Positions 18,637 through 27,439 of a stretch of DNA of 64,000 nt are shown here, in pieces (position 1 is the first letter of the stretch; each line of letters starts with the position of its first letter). Under the pieces are notes generated by a model. It saw only the letters and a program-made list of their open reading frames with translations, had not been told where the DNA came from and did no database searches. A program made the translations under genes and the position numbers. Source of the stretch: Pseudomonas sp. NFIX28 (GTDB taxonomy: Bacteria > Pseudomonadota > Gammaproteobacteria > Pseudomonadales > Pseudomonadaceae); assembly GCF_900107395.1 (NCBI RefSeq), contig NZ_FNPW01000001.1, positions 530,077 to 594,076 of the forward strand, given 5' to 3'.

Positions 18637-19068
18637 CTATTTCCACTGCCATCGGCCGCCAGCCCCCTCACAATCGGTCCTCGCTTGCTTGAGGTTTGCC
18701 GCTCGGTAATAAAAGGTCACCACCTGGGCGTCGTCGGGGATGTTCAGGGACGACCCCTGCGGGTCCTTGGCGGTCGAGCGCGGGTTGGACAGCGCTTCCT
18801 GGGTCAGGCGCGCGCGGCACACGGCCAGGTAGGACGGGTCGCAACGGTCGACTTTGCGCTTCTCGTGGGCCAGCGTGCCCTTGCTCTCATTGCTGCACGA
18901 CCAGCCGATGGCGTCGGCCGGCATGCCTTCGAAGAGGTAGCAGGTATGAGTGTCGACATTGGCAATCTCGGCGCTCTGCGAACGGGTGACGACGTCGCAG
19001 CCCTGGGCGAAGGCGCCGCCGCTGCCCAGGGCAACCACGGCAAGACAGACAAACGTACGGATATTCAT
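18637..19068 (-). CDS. Secreted/periplasmic protein of unknown function
   Basis: A 143-residue protein with a clear Sec signal peptide (TFVCLAVVALGSGGAFA, cleavage after AFA, about residue 21). The mature part has six or more cysteines (GCDVVTR, THTCYLFEG, WSCSN, DRCDPSY, AVCRAR, DCEGAGG), so disulfide bonds in the periplasm are likely. I do not recognise a family. An AGAGGGA ribosome site precedes ATG 19068. Confidence 0.7.
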   Translation of the reverse strand: MNIRTFVCLAVVALGSGGAFAQGCDVVTRSQSAEIANVDTHTCYLFEGMPADAIGWSCSNESKGTLAHEKRKVDRCDPSYLAVCRARLTQEALSNPRSTAKDPQGSSLNIPDDAQVVTFYYRAANLKQARTDCEGAGGRWQWK

Positions 19069-19230
19069 GGCGATCCCTCTTCCTGGCTCGGGGGCCTGGG
19101 CGGCGTGCCCTTGGTCGCTGGCCGCGATAGCCCAACCCCTGCCTGAATTTGGAAAATCGCCCTTTACCCAGGGTTCCGTGGCGCTGCCGAGCGGTTGTCG
19201 ACCGCCGGCGGATGGCTGGCATGCCGGGTT

Positions 19231-20766
19231 TCATTCCGGCGTGGCATGGATCAGTTCCAGGGCCTCGCTGCGCGACAGCGGCCGTTGCATGCGCTGCGAC
19301 AACAGCGCCATGGCCCGCGGGTACTCGCAGGCGACCACCGACTCCACCTCCTCGTGAAAGCACAGCAGGGCGATAAAGCGGTACTGCTCCGGCTCGCCCT
19401 CGAAGACAATCCGGTCCCACCGCCGGGCATGGCCGAGCACCTCGAAGGTCTGGTCGTAGAAGTAAGTCCAGAAGAACGGCACGTCGGCAAACCTCAGGTG
19501 TTCGCCCAGCAGGTTGCGCGCGGCGAGCCGGCCCTGCTGTTGGGCCACGCGCCAGTGCTCGATGCGCTGCGAGCGGCCGTCGCAGGGGTAGCTCACCATG
19601 TCGCCGGCCGCCCACAGGCCGTCGGCCACCGCCAGGCCGCTATCGGCGATCAGCGAACCGTCCTCGGCGCGTTGCAGGCCTTCGACAAAGGCCGTGGCGG
19701 GGCGCACGCCAACGCCGAACAGCACCAGGTCGACGGCGATGCGCTGATCGTTGTCGAGAATCACCTGCTGCACCTGGCCTTCGCCGACCAGGGCCCGGGC
19801 TTCGCAGCCGGGGTGGTAGATCACCCCGTGCTGTTCGTGCAGGGCCCGCACGGCACTGCCGATGCGGTCACCCAGCTGCTTTTGCAGCGGCACCGCGTGC
19901 CGGCCGATCAGGTGCACCATCAGGCCACGCTTGCGCAGAGCCGAGGCGCTCTCCAGGCCGATGAAGCTGTCGCCGACCACTGCCACGCGCTTGCCGGGCC
20001 GGGCCAGCTCCAGCAGGCGCACGGCGTCCTGGCGCGAACGCAGCATGAACACGCCCGCCAGGTCGGCGCCTTCGATGGCCGGCATGCGCGGCTCGGCGCC
20101 GGTGGCCAGGAGCGCGGCGTCGTAGTTCAACCGTTGGCCATCGGCCAGGAGGACCTGCCGGCGCTCGGGGTCGAGGCGGCGGACCTCGGCCTGCAATAGG
20201 CGAATCGGCGGCGCGCGGTAAACCTCCGGCTCGAGCAGGGCGGGCACCTCCGTCGGCGGCATCTCGCCGGCCAGCACGTATTTGCTCAGGGCGGTGCGGT
20301 CGTAGGCGGGCTGCGCTTCCTTGTCGATCCAGGTCAGGTTCTTGCCGTAGCCCTTGGCTTTCAGGGTCGCCACTGCCGCGGCCCCGGCGGCGCCAGCGCC
20401 GATGACCAGGATGCGGCGCGAATCGGGCACGCGTGGGGCCACGGCCGGCGCCATCGGTTCGTCGGCCACCCAGACCCGGTCGTCATGGCGGATGTCCACC
20501 CGGTAGCGCTTGAGGTTCGTCAGCGCAGGTGGCTCGCAGAGCTGCCCGCTGTCGCAGGCGAAGGCGCCCTTGTGCCAGGGGCAGATCAATTGCCCCTGAT
20601 GGACCACGCCCTGTTCCAGCGGCGCCCCGGCATGCGGGCAATCGGCCTGGTAGGCCCGGACCTGATTGCCCGTGCGAATCAGCAGCACGGTTTCGGCGCC
20701 GACCCGGACCCGGGTGCCGCGGTCTTCGGGCAACTGGTCGAGGCGGGCCACGACAAAAAAAGTCAT
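19231..20766 (-). CDS. Rieske-FAD pyridine nucleotide-disulfide reductase (AIF-like)
   Basis: A 511-residue cytoplasmic oxidoreductase. The N-terminal Rieske [2Fe-2S] domain has C43/H45 (CPHAG) and C62/H65 (CPWHKG). A reductase with two Rossmann motifs follows (VIGAGAAGAAAVATL for FAD near 115 and RVAVVGDSFIGLESAS for NAD(P)H), and then a C-terminal reductase-like domain. This domain order is that of AIF/AIFM3-type and ferredoxin-reductase-like proteins. ATG 20766 follows an AGGAG ribosome site; the open frame upstream has no homology. The physiological acceptor is not evident from context. Confidence 0.88.
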   Translation of the reverse strand: MTFFVVARLDQLPEDRGTRVRVGAETVLLIRTGNQVRAYQADCPHAGAPLEQGVVHQGQLICPWHKGAFACDSGQLCEPPALTNLKRYRVDIRHDDRVWVADEPMAPAVAPRVPDSRRILVIGAGAAGAAAVATLKAKGYGKNLTWIDKEAQPAYDRTALSKYVLAGEMPPTEVPALLEPEVYRAPPIRLLQAEVRRLDPERRQVLLADGQRLNYDAALLATGAEPRMPAIEGADLAGVFMLRSRQDAVRLLELARPGKRVAVVGDSFIGLESASALRKRGLMVHLIGRHAVPLQKQLGDRIGSAVRALHEQHGVIYHPGCEARALVGEGQVQQVILDNDQRIAVDLVLFGVGVRPATAFVEGLQRAEDGSLIADSGLAVADGLWAAGDMVSYPCDGRSQRIEHWRVAQQQGRLAARNLLGEHLRFADVPFFWTYFYDQTFEVLGHARRWDRIVFEGEPEQYRFIALLCFHEEVESVVACEYPRAMALLSQRMQRPLSRSEALELIHATPE

Positions 20767-20991
20767 CGCTTTTCTCCTGCGCGTTCCGCGCCCTCGGCCA
20801 TCCTTGGGCATCACCTGTTCAGGTGAGGCCGGGTCCGCAATCTTCTGCTCGAGGGCGCAACGCGGCCCGGCCAGGTGGCTTCGCTCGGCTTTCCTCATGA
20901 ACGCCGCAAGTCGCTGGATTAAGTGTGGACCCTGGGACGCCCGCCCGATGGCCGCGCCCCGATGACCGGTCATGCCCGAGCGGGTCGGGCG

Positions 20992-21450
20992 CTAGACCGC
21001 CAACTCGATCAGCCGGCCTTCGACCCGGCCGGCCTCGATGTCCAGGCAGCCCAGGCTGACCGGCAGCTTGAAGCGCCTGGGGCCGGCGCTGCCCGGGTTG
21101 ATGTAGAGCACGCCGTCTTGCTGGAACTGCCGCGGCTGATGGGAATGGCCGGTGACCACCACCCGCACGCCGGCCGGCAGTGGCTCGGGCACTTCGGCCA
21201 GGACATGGCAGAGCAGCAGGTCGAGGCCGGCGAGCCGCACGGTGACGTGATGGGGCAGGGCCCGGGCCCAGTCGCGGGGCTGGTCGATATTGCCGAACAC
21301 CGCCGTCACCGGCGCCAGGCGCCCGAGGGCGACGAGTATCTGCGGGTCGCCGATATCGCCGGCGTGGAGGATATGCGCGCAGCCCTCCAGCGCCGCCAGC
21401 GCGGTGGGACGGAGCAAGCCGTGGGTGTCGGAGATCAGGCCGATTTTCAT
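20992..21450 (-). CDS. Metallophosphoesterase (YfcE/MJ0936-type)
   Basis: A 152-residue calcineurin-like phosphodiesterase with the full dinuclear metal set: D8 and H10 (SDTHG), GDIGD, GNIDQ, a mid-protein histidine (CHV) and GHSHQ. Family members hydrolyse phosphodiesters, and some act on small or RNA substrates. It lies upstream of the Rieske-FAD gene on the same strand, 225 bases away. Confidence 0.9.
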   Translation of the reverse strand: MKIGLISDTHGLLRPTALAALEGCAHILHAGDIGDPQILVALGRLAPVTAVFGNIDQPRDWARALPHHVTVRLAGLDLLLCHVLAEVPEPLPAGVRVVVTGHSHQPRQFQQDGVLYINPGSAGPRRFKLPVSLGCLDIEAGRVEGRLIELAV

Positions 21451-21561
21451 CCGTGGTGTTCGTCCGCTGCCGGGGCTATTTACAAGGGCTATTTACAGGG
21501 TTTGCGCGAGTGCCGCCGGGTTCGATGATAGCCGGCGGCGGGGCGAATTCTTCAGGTGCAG

Positions 21562-21591
21562 GCCGGAGCGCGTCAGGGACGACGCTCCGGC
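21562..21591. other. Inverted repeat downstream of the small hydrophilic gene
   Basis: Perfect nine-base arms GCCGGAGCG and CGCTCCGGC with a 12-base loop, eight bases beyond the minus-strand gene 21600-21785. There is no T run, so I call it a possible transcript-end hairpin only. Confidence 0.35.
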
Positions 21592-21599
21592 GCTGCGGT

Positions 21600-21785
21600 T
21601 CAGGATTTGCGGGTGCCGCCACCAGGGCCCTGGCCACTGCCTCGCTTGTTGGCATCAGGGTTTTTCTGCCGGTCGTCGGGCATGTTGCCGCCCGAACCTT
21701 GGCCTCCGGGTTTCTTGCCGGTCTGGGAAGGTTTCTGCGTGTCTTTATTGCTGCCCATGGATGGGTTTTTTCCGCTGGTAACCAT
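21600..21785 (-). CDS. Small Gly/Lys-rich hydrophilic protein, possibly stress-induced
   Basis: A 61-residue disordered protein rich in G, K, S, Q and N (KKPGGQGSGGNMPDDRQKN). The spaced DRQKN..DAN.RG text recalls the KGG-repeat protein at 47950-48120, so it is probably a diverged member of that stress-protein group. ATG 21785 follows a GAGGA ribosome site. No catalytic motif is present. Confidence 0.6.
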   Translation of the reverse strand: MVTSGKNPSMGSNKDTQKPSQTGKKPGGQGSGGNMPDDRQKNPDANKRGSGQGPGGGTRKS

Positions 21786-22110
21786 ATTCCAATCCTCGAA
21801 ATAAGCGATTTGATACCTCGCAAGATTGGGAAACGAAACGGTCAACGAAAGTTTGAAAAAGTTTCCCGCGAGACGACCAACGGCGGGGGATCGATTGGCT
21901 TTGGCCAGTTGTCCAAATTAAGTCGGTTTATAGGGGCCGCCGGATCGAATCGTATTTTTAATTGGAGCACGTGGATCCGATCGGTCTAACTGAACCCTGC
22001 GCAGTGTTTGCCTGCTTGCCGGGCTTGCGCCATGCGCATGTCGACGGCCAGGCGACCGACCCTCTGGCCCCTGCAGAAGAATGCCGAGAAATAGCCTGGC
22101 GGAGACCGAT
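21786..22110. other. Divergent intergenic region, 325 bp
   Basis: Between the small hydrophilic gene (minus) and the histidine kinase (plus). It is clearly AT-richer than its surroundings around 21800-21960, as expected for two divergent promoters, but I cannot fit a convincing sigma-factor motif. The segment 22081-22110 could be coding if the kinase uses the earlier ATG. Confidence 0.45.
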
Positions 22111-24087
22111 ATGGCTGAGCAACTGCGCAGAGTTCTGGACGAGGACCGTTTTCGCCTGCTGGTCGAGGCGGTGGCTGACTACGCAATCTACATGATCGAC
22201 CCCCAGGGCATCGTCACCAGCTGGAATGCCGGCGCCCGGCGTTTCAAGGGATACCAGGAGGCGGAAATCCTCGGCGCGCACTTTTCCTGTTTCTACACCG
22301 CCGAAGACCGGCAGGCCGGCTTGCCCGGACGCGCATTGGACACCGCGCTCGCCGAAGGGCGGTTCGAGAGCGAGGGCTGGCAGGTGCACAAGGACGGCTC
22401 GCGCCTGTGGTGCCATGTGGTGATCGACCCGATCCGCGACGCCGGTGGGCAGTTGCTGGGTTTTGCCAAGATCATCCGCGACCTGACCGAGCGCAAGGTC
22501 GCCGAAGAAACCCTCAAGCAGAGCGAGCAGCAATTTCGCCTGCTGGTGCAGAGCGTCACCGACTACGCCATCTACATGCTCGACCCCGAGGGCCGGGTCA
22601 GCAGCTGGAACCTCGGCGCGCAGCGGATCAAGGGCTACATGCCGCAGGAAATCATCGGCGAGCATTTTTCGCGCTTCTACACCGAGCAGGACCGCCTCGA
22701 CGGCGAACCCCAGCGGGCGCTGGACATCGCCACTTGCGAGGGGCGTTTCGAGAAGCAGGCCTGGCGGGTACGCAAGGACGGCACGCAGTTCCTCGCCCAC
22801 GTCATCATCGACCCGATCCGCAGCGATGCCGGGGAGTTGCTGGGGTTCGCCAAGGTCACCCGCGATATCAGCGAGGCGGTCGAGGCACAGAAAGCCCTGG
22901 AAAGTGCCCGCGAAGCGCTGTTCCAGGCGCAGAAAATGCAAGCCATCGGCCAGCTCAGCGGCGGCATCGCCCATGACTTCAACAACCTGCTGACGGTGAT
23001 CCTGGGCAACCTGGAACTGGCGCGCAAACGCATCGGCGGCGACCCGAAACTCGCGCGCCTGCTGGACAATGCGGTGATCGGCGCCGAGCGCGGGGTGTCG
23101 CTGACCCAGCGCATGCTGGCCTTTGCCCGGCGCCAGGAACTGAAGACCGAGCCGGTGGCGCTGACGCAACTGGTGACCAACCTCAGTGGCTTGCTCGGCA
23201 GCTCGCTGGGGCCCCAGGTGACTATCCTCACCGAGCTGCCCGAATCCCTGCCGACGGTGCTCGCCGACGTCAACCAGCTGGAATTGGCATTGCTCAACCT
23301 GGCGACCAATGCCCGCGATGCGATGCCCGGCGGCGGCACGCTCCTGTTCAAGGCCGACCTGTGCGACAGCAGCCAGGCCGCCGGCGTCAACCTGCCCCAT
23401 GAGCGTTATGTGCGCCTGTGCGTGATCGACAGCGGCGAAGGCATGGACGAGCAGACCCTGGCCTTGGCGGCCGATCCGTTTTTCACCACCAAGGGCCTGG
23501 GCAAGGGCACGGGCCTGGGCTTGTCGATGGTGCATGGCCTGGCCGAGCAGCTGGGCGGCCGGCTGATCCTCAAGAGCCGCAAGGGGCAGGGCACCACGGC
23601 CGAGCTGTGGCTGCCGCTGGCGACCCAGGCGATCCAGGCCGCCGCGGCCCGGGCGCCGAGCGCCGGCGCGGCGCAGCAGCCCTTGTGCGTGCTGGTGGTC
23701 GACGATGACAGCCTGGTCCTGACCAGCACCACGCTGCTGCTCGAAGACCTTGGCCACCAGGTGCTCTGCGCGATGTCCGGCGCCCAGGCGCTGCAACGCT
23801 TCGCGGAATGCCCGGCGATCGATCTGATGATCACCGACCTGGCGATGCCGGTCATGGACGGTGGGCAGTTGGCGAGCGCCGTGCGCCAGCTGCGCCCGGA
23901 CCTGCCGATCATCCTCGCCAGCGGCTACGCCCAACGCCTGGAGGGTTTGGCGGCCGCCTTGCCACGGGTGCCCAAGCCCTACACCCAACTGCAATTGATC
24001 GAGGCGCTGGCCCAGGCGGTGGCGCAAACGCCAGCCCGGCGCAACGAAGCGCCGCCGGACGCCGGGCTTCCCGCGACGGCCGGTTGA
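22111..24087 (+). CDS. Hybrid sensor histidine kinase with two PAS domains and a receiver
   Basis: A 658-residue cytoplasmic kinase with no membrane segment. Two very similar PAS domains (about 15-125 and 140-250; each has DYAIYM.DP.G.V.SWN and a GRFE..W.V.KDG segment) are followed by a HisKA dimerisation domain with the phospho-accepting histidine near 287 (GGIAHDFNNLLT). An HATPase domain comes next (N box LATNARDAMPGGG, G box GKGTGLGLSM), then a C-terminal receiver with the aspartate near 576 (LMITDLAMPVMDGG). ATG 22111 has a GGAG site six bases upstream; ATG 22081 is an alternative with a poor site. No partner regulator is adjacent, so it is an orphan. The signal is unknown; PAS pairs of this type may bind flavin or haem. 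Confidence 0.87.
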   Translation: MAEQLRRVLDEDRFRLLVEAVADYAIYMIDPQGIVTSWNAGARRFKGYQEAEILGAHFSCFYTAEDRQAGLPGRALDTALAEGRFESEGWQVHKDGSRLWCHVVIDPIRDAGGQLLGFAKIIRDLTERKVAEETLKQSEQQFRLLVQSVTDYAIYMLDPEGRVSSWNLGAQRIKGYMPQEIIGEHFSRFYTEQDRLDGEPQRALDIATCEGRFEKQAWRVRKDGTQFLAHVIIDPIRSDAGELLGFAKVTRDISEAVEAQKALESAREALFQAQKMQAIGQLSGGIAHDFNNLLTVILGNLELARKRIGGDPKLARLLDNAVIGAERGVSLTQRMLAFARRQELKTEPVALTQLVTNLSGLLGSSLGPQVTILTELPESLPTVLADVNQLELALLNLATNARDAMPGGGTLLFKADLCDSSQAAGVNLPHERYVRLCVIDSGEGMDEQTLALAADPFFTTKGLGKGTGLGLSMVHGLAEQLGGRLILKSRKGQGTTAELWLPLATQAIQAAAARAPSAGAAQQPLCVLVVDDDSLVLTSTTLLLEDLGHQVLCAMSGAQALQRFAECPAIDLMITDLAMPVMDGGQLASAVRQLRPDLPIILASGYAQRLEGLAAALPRVPKPYTQLQLIEALAQAVAQTPARRNEAPPDAGLPATAG

Positions 24088-24107
24088 GCCGAGCCGGGAC
24101 CGCACCG

Positions 24108-24905
24108 ATGAAAGCGCTGAAAATCGCCACCTTCAACCTCAACGGCATTCGGGCCCGGCTGCCGAACCTGCTGGCCTGGCTTGAGCGCGAGCGTCCCGAC
24201 ATCGTCTGCCTGCAGGAGCTCAAGGCGGCGGACCGCGAATTCCCCAGCGCAACCCTGGAAGCCGCGGGTTACGGCAGCCTGCACCACGGCCAGGCGTCCT
24301 GGAATGGCGTGGCGATCCTGGCTCGCGACAGCCAGCCGCTGGAAATCCGCCGCGCCGTGCCGGGCACCGAGGAGGACGGGCAGAGCCGCTACCTGGAAGC
24401 AGCGGTCCATGGCCTGCTGGTGGGTTGCCTGTACCTGCCCAACGGCAACCCGCAGCCGGGGCCGAAGTTCGACTACAAGCTGGCCTGGTTCGAACGCCTG
24501 ATCGAGCATGCGGCGATCCTGCAAGGCAGCGAGCACCCGGTATTGCTGGCGGGCGACTACAACGTGGTGCCGACGGATTTCGATATCTATAACCCGCGTT
24601 CCTGGCTCAAGGACGCGCTGCTGCAACCGCAGAGCCGCGAGTGTTACCAGCGCCTGTTGGCCCACGGCTGGACCGACGCCCTGCGCGAGCTGTACCCGGA
24701 CCAGCGGGTCTATACCTTCTGGGATTATTTCCGCCAGCACTGGCCCAGGAATGCCGGCCTGCGCATCGACCACCTGCTGCTCAACCGGGCCCTGGCCCCT
24801 TACCTGAAAAACGCCGGGGTCGATGCCTGGGTGCGCAACGAACCCCGCGCCAGCGACCATGCGCCGGCCTGGATCACCCTTGGCCCGCGCAAGCGGCGCC
24901 GCTAG
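24108..24905 (+). CDS. xthA: Exodeoxyribonuclease III (AP endonuclease)
   Basis: A 265-residue enzyme of the exonuclease III/APE1 family that cleaves abasic sites and removes blocked 3' ends in base-excision repair. All catalytic motifs are visible: ATFNLNGIRARL, CLQELKA (metal-binding Glu), LYLPNGNP, GDYNV (Asp/Asn pair), RIDHLL and the terminal SDHAP histidine. It starts 21 bases after the kinase stop. A second exonuclease III is common in pseudomonads, so the symbol is by family. Confidence 0.88.
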   Translation: MKALKIATFNLNGIRARLPNLLAWLERERPDIVCLQELKAADREFPSATLEAAGYGSLHHGQASWNGVAILARDSQPLEIRRAVPGTEEDGQSRYLEAAVHGLLVGCLYLPNGNPQPGPKFDYKLAWFERLIEHAAILQGSEHPVLLAGDYNVVPTDFDIYNPRSWLKDALLQPQSRECYQRLLAHGWTDALRELYPDQRVYTFWDYFRQHWPRNAGLRIDHLLLNRALAPYLKNAGVDAWVRNEPRASDHAPAWITLGPRKRRR

Positions 24906-24929
24906 CGCCGGGCCCCTGGCGGCAGATAC

Positions 24930-24954
24930 AAAAAGCCCGGCGCCAGGGCCGGGC
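24930..24954 (-). terminator. Intrinsic terminator for the minus-strand hemerythrin locus
   Basis: Read on the minus strand, GCCCGGC and GCCGGGC arms (24948-24954 and 24935-24941) with a six-base loop are followed by five T residues. It lies about 40 bases past the end of the hemerythrin remnant and could also limit read-through toward xthA. Confidence 0.7.
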
Positions 24955-24991
24955 CTGCGAGCAATAGCGCTCGCCAGGGTGAGGAAAGGGC

Positions 24992-25254
24992 TCAGGCGGC
25001 ATGGCTCGATGCACCCATGGCCTTCTTGTATTCGCTCTTGAGCATTTCCATTTCGCTGCCCAGTTGTTCCAGGGTCGCCTCGTCCAGCAGCTTGCGGGCC
25101 TGGGGAAACATCTGGGTTTCTTCCTCTTCGATGTGATGTTCGAGCAGATCCTTGATCACCTTGACCCGCCCGGCGAATTCGGGCGTCGACGGATCGGTGG
25201 CCTTCAGGTTCGGCAGCACCAGTGGTCGCTTAGCAGCAGGTCGATGGCATTCAT
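24992..25254 (-). pseudogene. Hemerythrin-domain protein, internally deleted and frameshifted
   Basis: ATG 25254 opens with MNAIDLLLSDH, the standard N-terminus of Pseudomonas hemerythrin-like proteins. After codon 11 the frame changes: reading on gives five residues and a stop, while the adjacent frame carries LVLPNLKATDPSTPEF through LLEHHIEEEETQMFPQARK to the natural C-terminus. Compared with the family's usual length (about 150 residues), some 65 internal residues are missing, including the first iron-ligand histidines and glutamate. The remnant keeps only the last HH..E ligand group. A 75-residue product from GTG 25219 is conceivable but could not form the complete diiron site. A sequencing error could explain the frameshift but not the missing residues. 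Confidence 0.8.
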
Positions 25255-25461
25255 GATGTCTCCTCCGTCTCCTCTGTCTTCACGGTTTCGTCACGGACTC
25301 GGGACGTTCTTTGGCCGTCCTGGTAAGGCGAAGGCTGCATTGGCCGTGCCAGTTTGGCCAACGGGCGCGCCCCCGGTCGTCCGAGGGGTTGCGCCCAGCG
25401 CAGCGCCAAGGGCTTCGTGCAAGCTGCTTGGCGCAGGCCATCGCGCCTTGCATTCTGCGGC

Positions 25462-26829
25462 TTATGCCGTGGGCCGCTCGGGGTGGCGCCGGCGTTGCTT
25501 ATGACGCTCGTAGCGGGCGAGCAGCGGCTGGGTGCTGAGGCCGTGGACCAGGATGCTCAGCGCCACCACCGACAGGGTGAGGTTGCTGCTGGCCTCGGCC
25601 AGCGCCGGGTCGAGGTCGTGGTTGAGGGCGTAGAACAGGTAATAGAAGCTACCGATACCGCGGATCCCGAACCAGCCGAGCAACAGGCGCTGGCGGCCGT
25701 CGAGCAGGCGGCCCCAGGGGATCAGCAACACGCTCAGCGGGCGGATCAGCAGGAACAGCACGGCCCCGACCACCAGCGCATGCCATTCCCAGTGAGCCAC
25801 CAGCACCACGCCGAGCAGGGTCACCAGGAACACCTCCATGGCCCGTTCCACCAGGCCGCCGAAGGCCAGCATGTCGCCGAGCATGATGCCCGCCGCGACC
25901 TGGCTTTGCGGCAAGGTGTCGACGTCGCCGTGCACCGCCTGCGCCGGATCGACATGCTGGTGGCCGACCACCGGTTGCACCAGGTGCTCGGCCGGGGCGC
26001 GGGCATGGTCGCTGGAGTGCACTTCGGCCTGGCGCAGGCCCAGGCCGGCGGCGAACACCGCGAGAAAGCCGTAGCCATGGATCAGCTCGGCGAGCACGTA
26101 GGCCAAGGCGATCAGGGCAAAGCTCAGGTAGTCGTTCGGCGACACCGTGCTGTCGGCATATTTGATGCGCAGGTGCAGGGTCAGGTGGCCGAGGCCGCGC
26201 CCCATCCAGTAGCCGCTGAGCAGCCCCGCGGGAACCGCCCACAGCAGGCTGAACAAGGCCCAGTCGTCGAGCCAGCTGGCGATGTCGTCGCCCTGGCGGG
26301 TCAGCAGCAGGCCGAGAATCACGAAGGGGAACGCCACGCCGTCGTTGAGCCCGGCCTCGCCGGACAGGCCAAAACGCACCCGGTCGTAGTCCCGGGCGTC
26401 GTTGACCTGCACCAGCGTCGCCAGCACCGGGTCGGTCGGCGCAAGGATCGCCCCGATCAGCAGCGCCGGCCCCCAGGGCATGTGCAAACCGTAGTGCAGC
26501 AGCAGGCCGACCCCGGCGATCGACAGCAGCATCACCGGCCCGGCCAGGCCGAACGCGATACGCCAGCTGCGGGCATGGAACGGCAATCTGAGCTTGAGGC
26601 CGCTGACGAACAGCGAGAACAGCACCGCCACTTCGGTCAGGTGTTCCATCCACCCCGAGGCCTGGTGCAGGTCCAGGCGCAGCAGGCCGACGCCGGCGGG
26701 GCCGATGGCGATGCCCAGCGCCAGGCAGACCACCGAAGTGGTCACCGGCATCCAGCGCAGGTAGGAGGAGGTCAGCGCGAGGATCAACAGCACCGCGCCC
26801 AGGACCGCGACCCAGGCAATGAAGGTCAT
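25462..26829 (-). CDS. Cation:proton antiporter (CPA1, NhaP-type)
   Basis: A 455-residue inner-membrane exchanger with about 12 hydrophobic segments. The ion-binding motif APTDPVLATLV (TM5-like) and the helix with GEAGLNDGVAFPF are typical of CPA1 Na+(K+)/H+ antiporters. The positively charged C-terminus (RYERHKQRRRHPERP) is cytoplasmic. It should export Na+ or K+ in exchange for protons and help in osmotic or pH stress. A central hydrophilic stretch (HARAPAEHLVQPVVGHQHVD) near residue 290 is an unusual loop insertion. Confidence 0.88.
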   Translation of the reverse strand: MTFIAWVAVLGAVLLILALTSSYLRWMPVTTSVVCLALGIAIGPAGVGLLRLDLHQASGWMEHLTEVAVLFSLFVSGLKLRLPFHARSWRIAFGLAGPVMLLSIAGVGLLLHYGLHMPWGPALLIGAILAPTDPVLATLVQVNDARDYDRVRFGLSGEAGLNDGVAFPFVILGLLLTRQGDDIASWLDDWALFSLLWAVPAGLLSGYWMGRGLGHLTLHLRIKYADSTVSPNDYLSFALIALAYVLAELIHGYGFLAVFAAGLGLRQAEVHSSDHARAPAEHLVQPVVGHQHVDPAQAVHGDVDTLPQSQVAAGIMLGDMLAFGGLVERAMEVFLVTLLGVVLVAHWEWHALVVGAVLFLLIRPLSVLLIPWGRLLDGRQRLLLGWFGIRGIGSFYYLFYALNHDLDPALAEASSNLTLSVVALSILVHGLSTQPLLARYERHKQRRRHPERPTA

Positions 26830-27146
26830 GACCGTCTCATGCCTGGGGTGGTGCGGGCGGATCCAGCAACGGCGGCGATCATCGACGGGCTCGGGACGAT
26901 AGGCATGGACAGTTCCTCATGAGCGCGGGCGTACAGGGGCGGGCACGCTCGCCGGTCGAAATGGCGCGGCCTCAAGCTGAAGACGCCTGCCAGGCCCGGA
27001 CGTTCCGCCGGGCGGCCGTACGGCGGGTGGCCAGAACCGCCGCCATGAACGGCGCCATGGCCATTCGTCCGTTGCCTCGCACCCGGCGCGCAGCGCGGAA
27101 TCGAACGAGGACAGGCAATACCGCCCGAACCGATGCAGAGGTCCCC
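26830..27146. other. Intergenic region, 317 bp
   Basis: Separates the antiporter start (minus) from a small hydrophilic gene (plus). Several open frames cross it on both strands but none has a ribosome site or recognisable product. I see no clear promoter or hairpin; it should contain divergent promoters. Confidence 0.35.
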
Positions 27147-27389
27147 ATGACTCGCCAACCCAAAGACCCGCGCGACGATCGACAGAACGACCCGCAAAAC
27201 GATCGCACTCGCGCCCCCGAACCGTTGGAGCCACAGGACGCCCATGGGTTGCCCGGCTATCCCGGGCGAGCCACGTCCGCTCGCGAAAAGAAACCCGGCA
27301 GGACCTCGGCCAACCGCCCCGAGCCCGACCCAGGCACCACCGAACCGGGCAGCGAAATCCCGGACCATGGCAACCACAAGCAAGAGTGA
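27147..27389 (+). CDS. Small disordered hydrophilic protein
   Basis: An 80-residue protein dominated by D, N, R, P, E and Q (MTRQPKDPRDDRQNDPQ..), with no hydrophobic core, so intrinsically disordered. ATG 27147 has an AGAGG site. It resembles in composition the products of 28760-28963 and 40476-40739, and the group may serve as desiccation or osmotic-stress hydrophilins. That role is inference. Confidence 0.6.
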   Translation: MTRQPKDPRDDRQNDPQNDRTRAPEPLEPQDAHGLPGYPGRATSAREKKPGRTSANRPEPDPGTTEPGSEIPDHGNHKQE

Positions 27390-27439
27390 GGCGCCGTGTT
27401 GCGCCCGGGTGTTCGGCCCCCGTGCCGGGAGCAAAGCGC

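Noticed and set aside
22081..22110. ATG 22081 as the histidine kinase start.
   Set aside because: It lacks a ribosome site, while ATG 22111 has GGAG six bases upstream; the extra ten residues carry no domain.
25354..26922. A 522-codon plus-strand frame opposite the Na+/H+ antiporter.
   Set aside because: The minus strand has a clear membrane antiporter with ion-binding motifs; the plus product is His/Gln-rich shadow with no family features.
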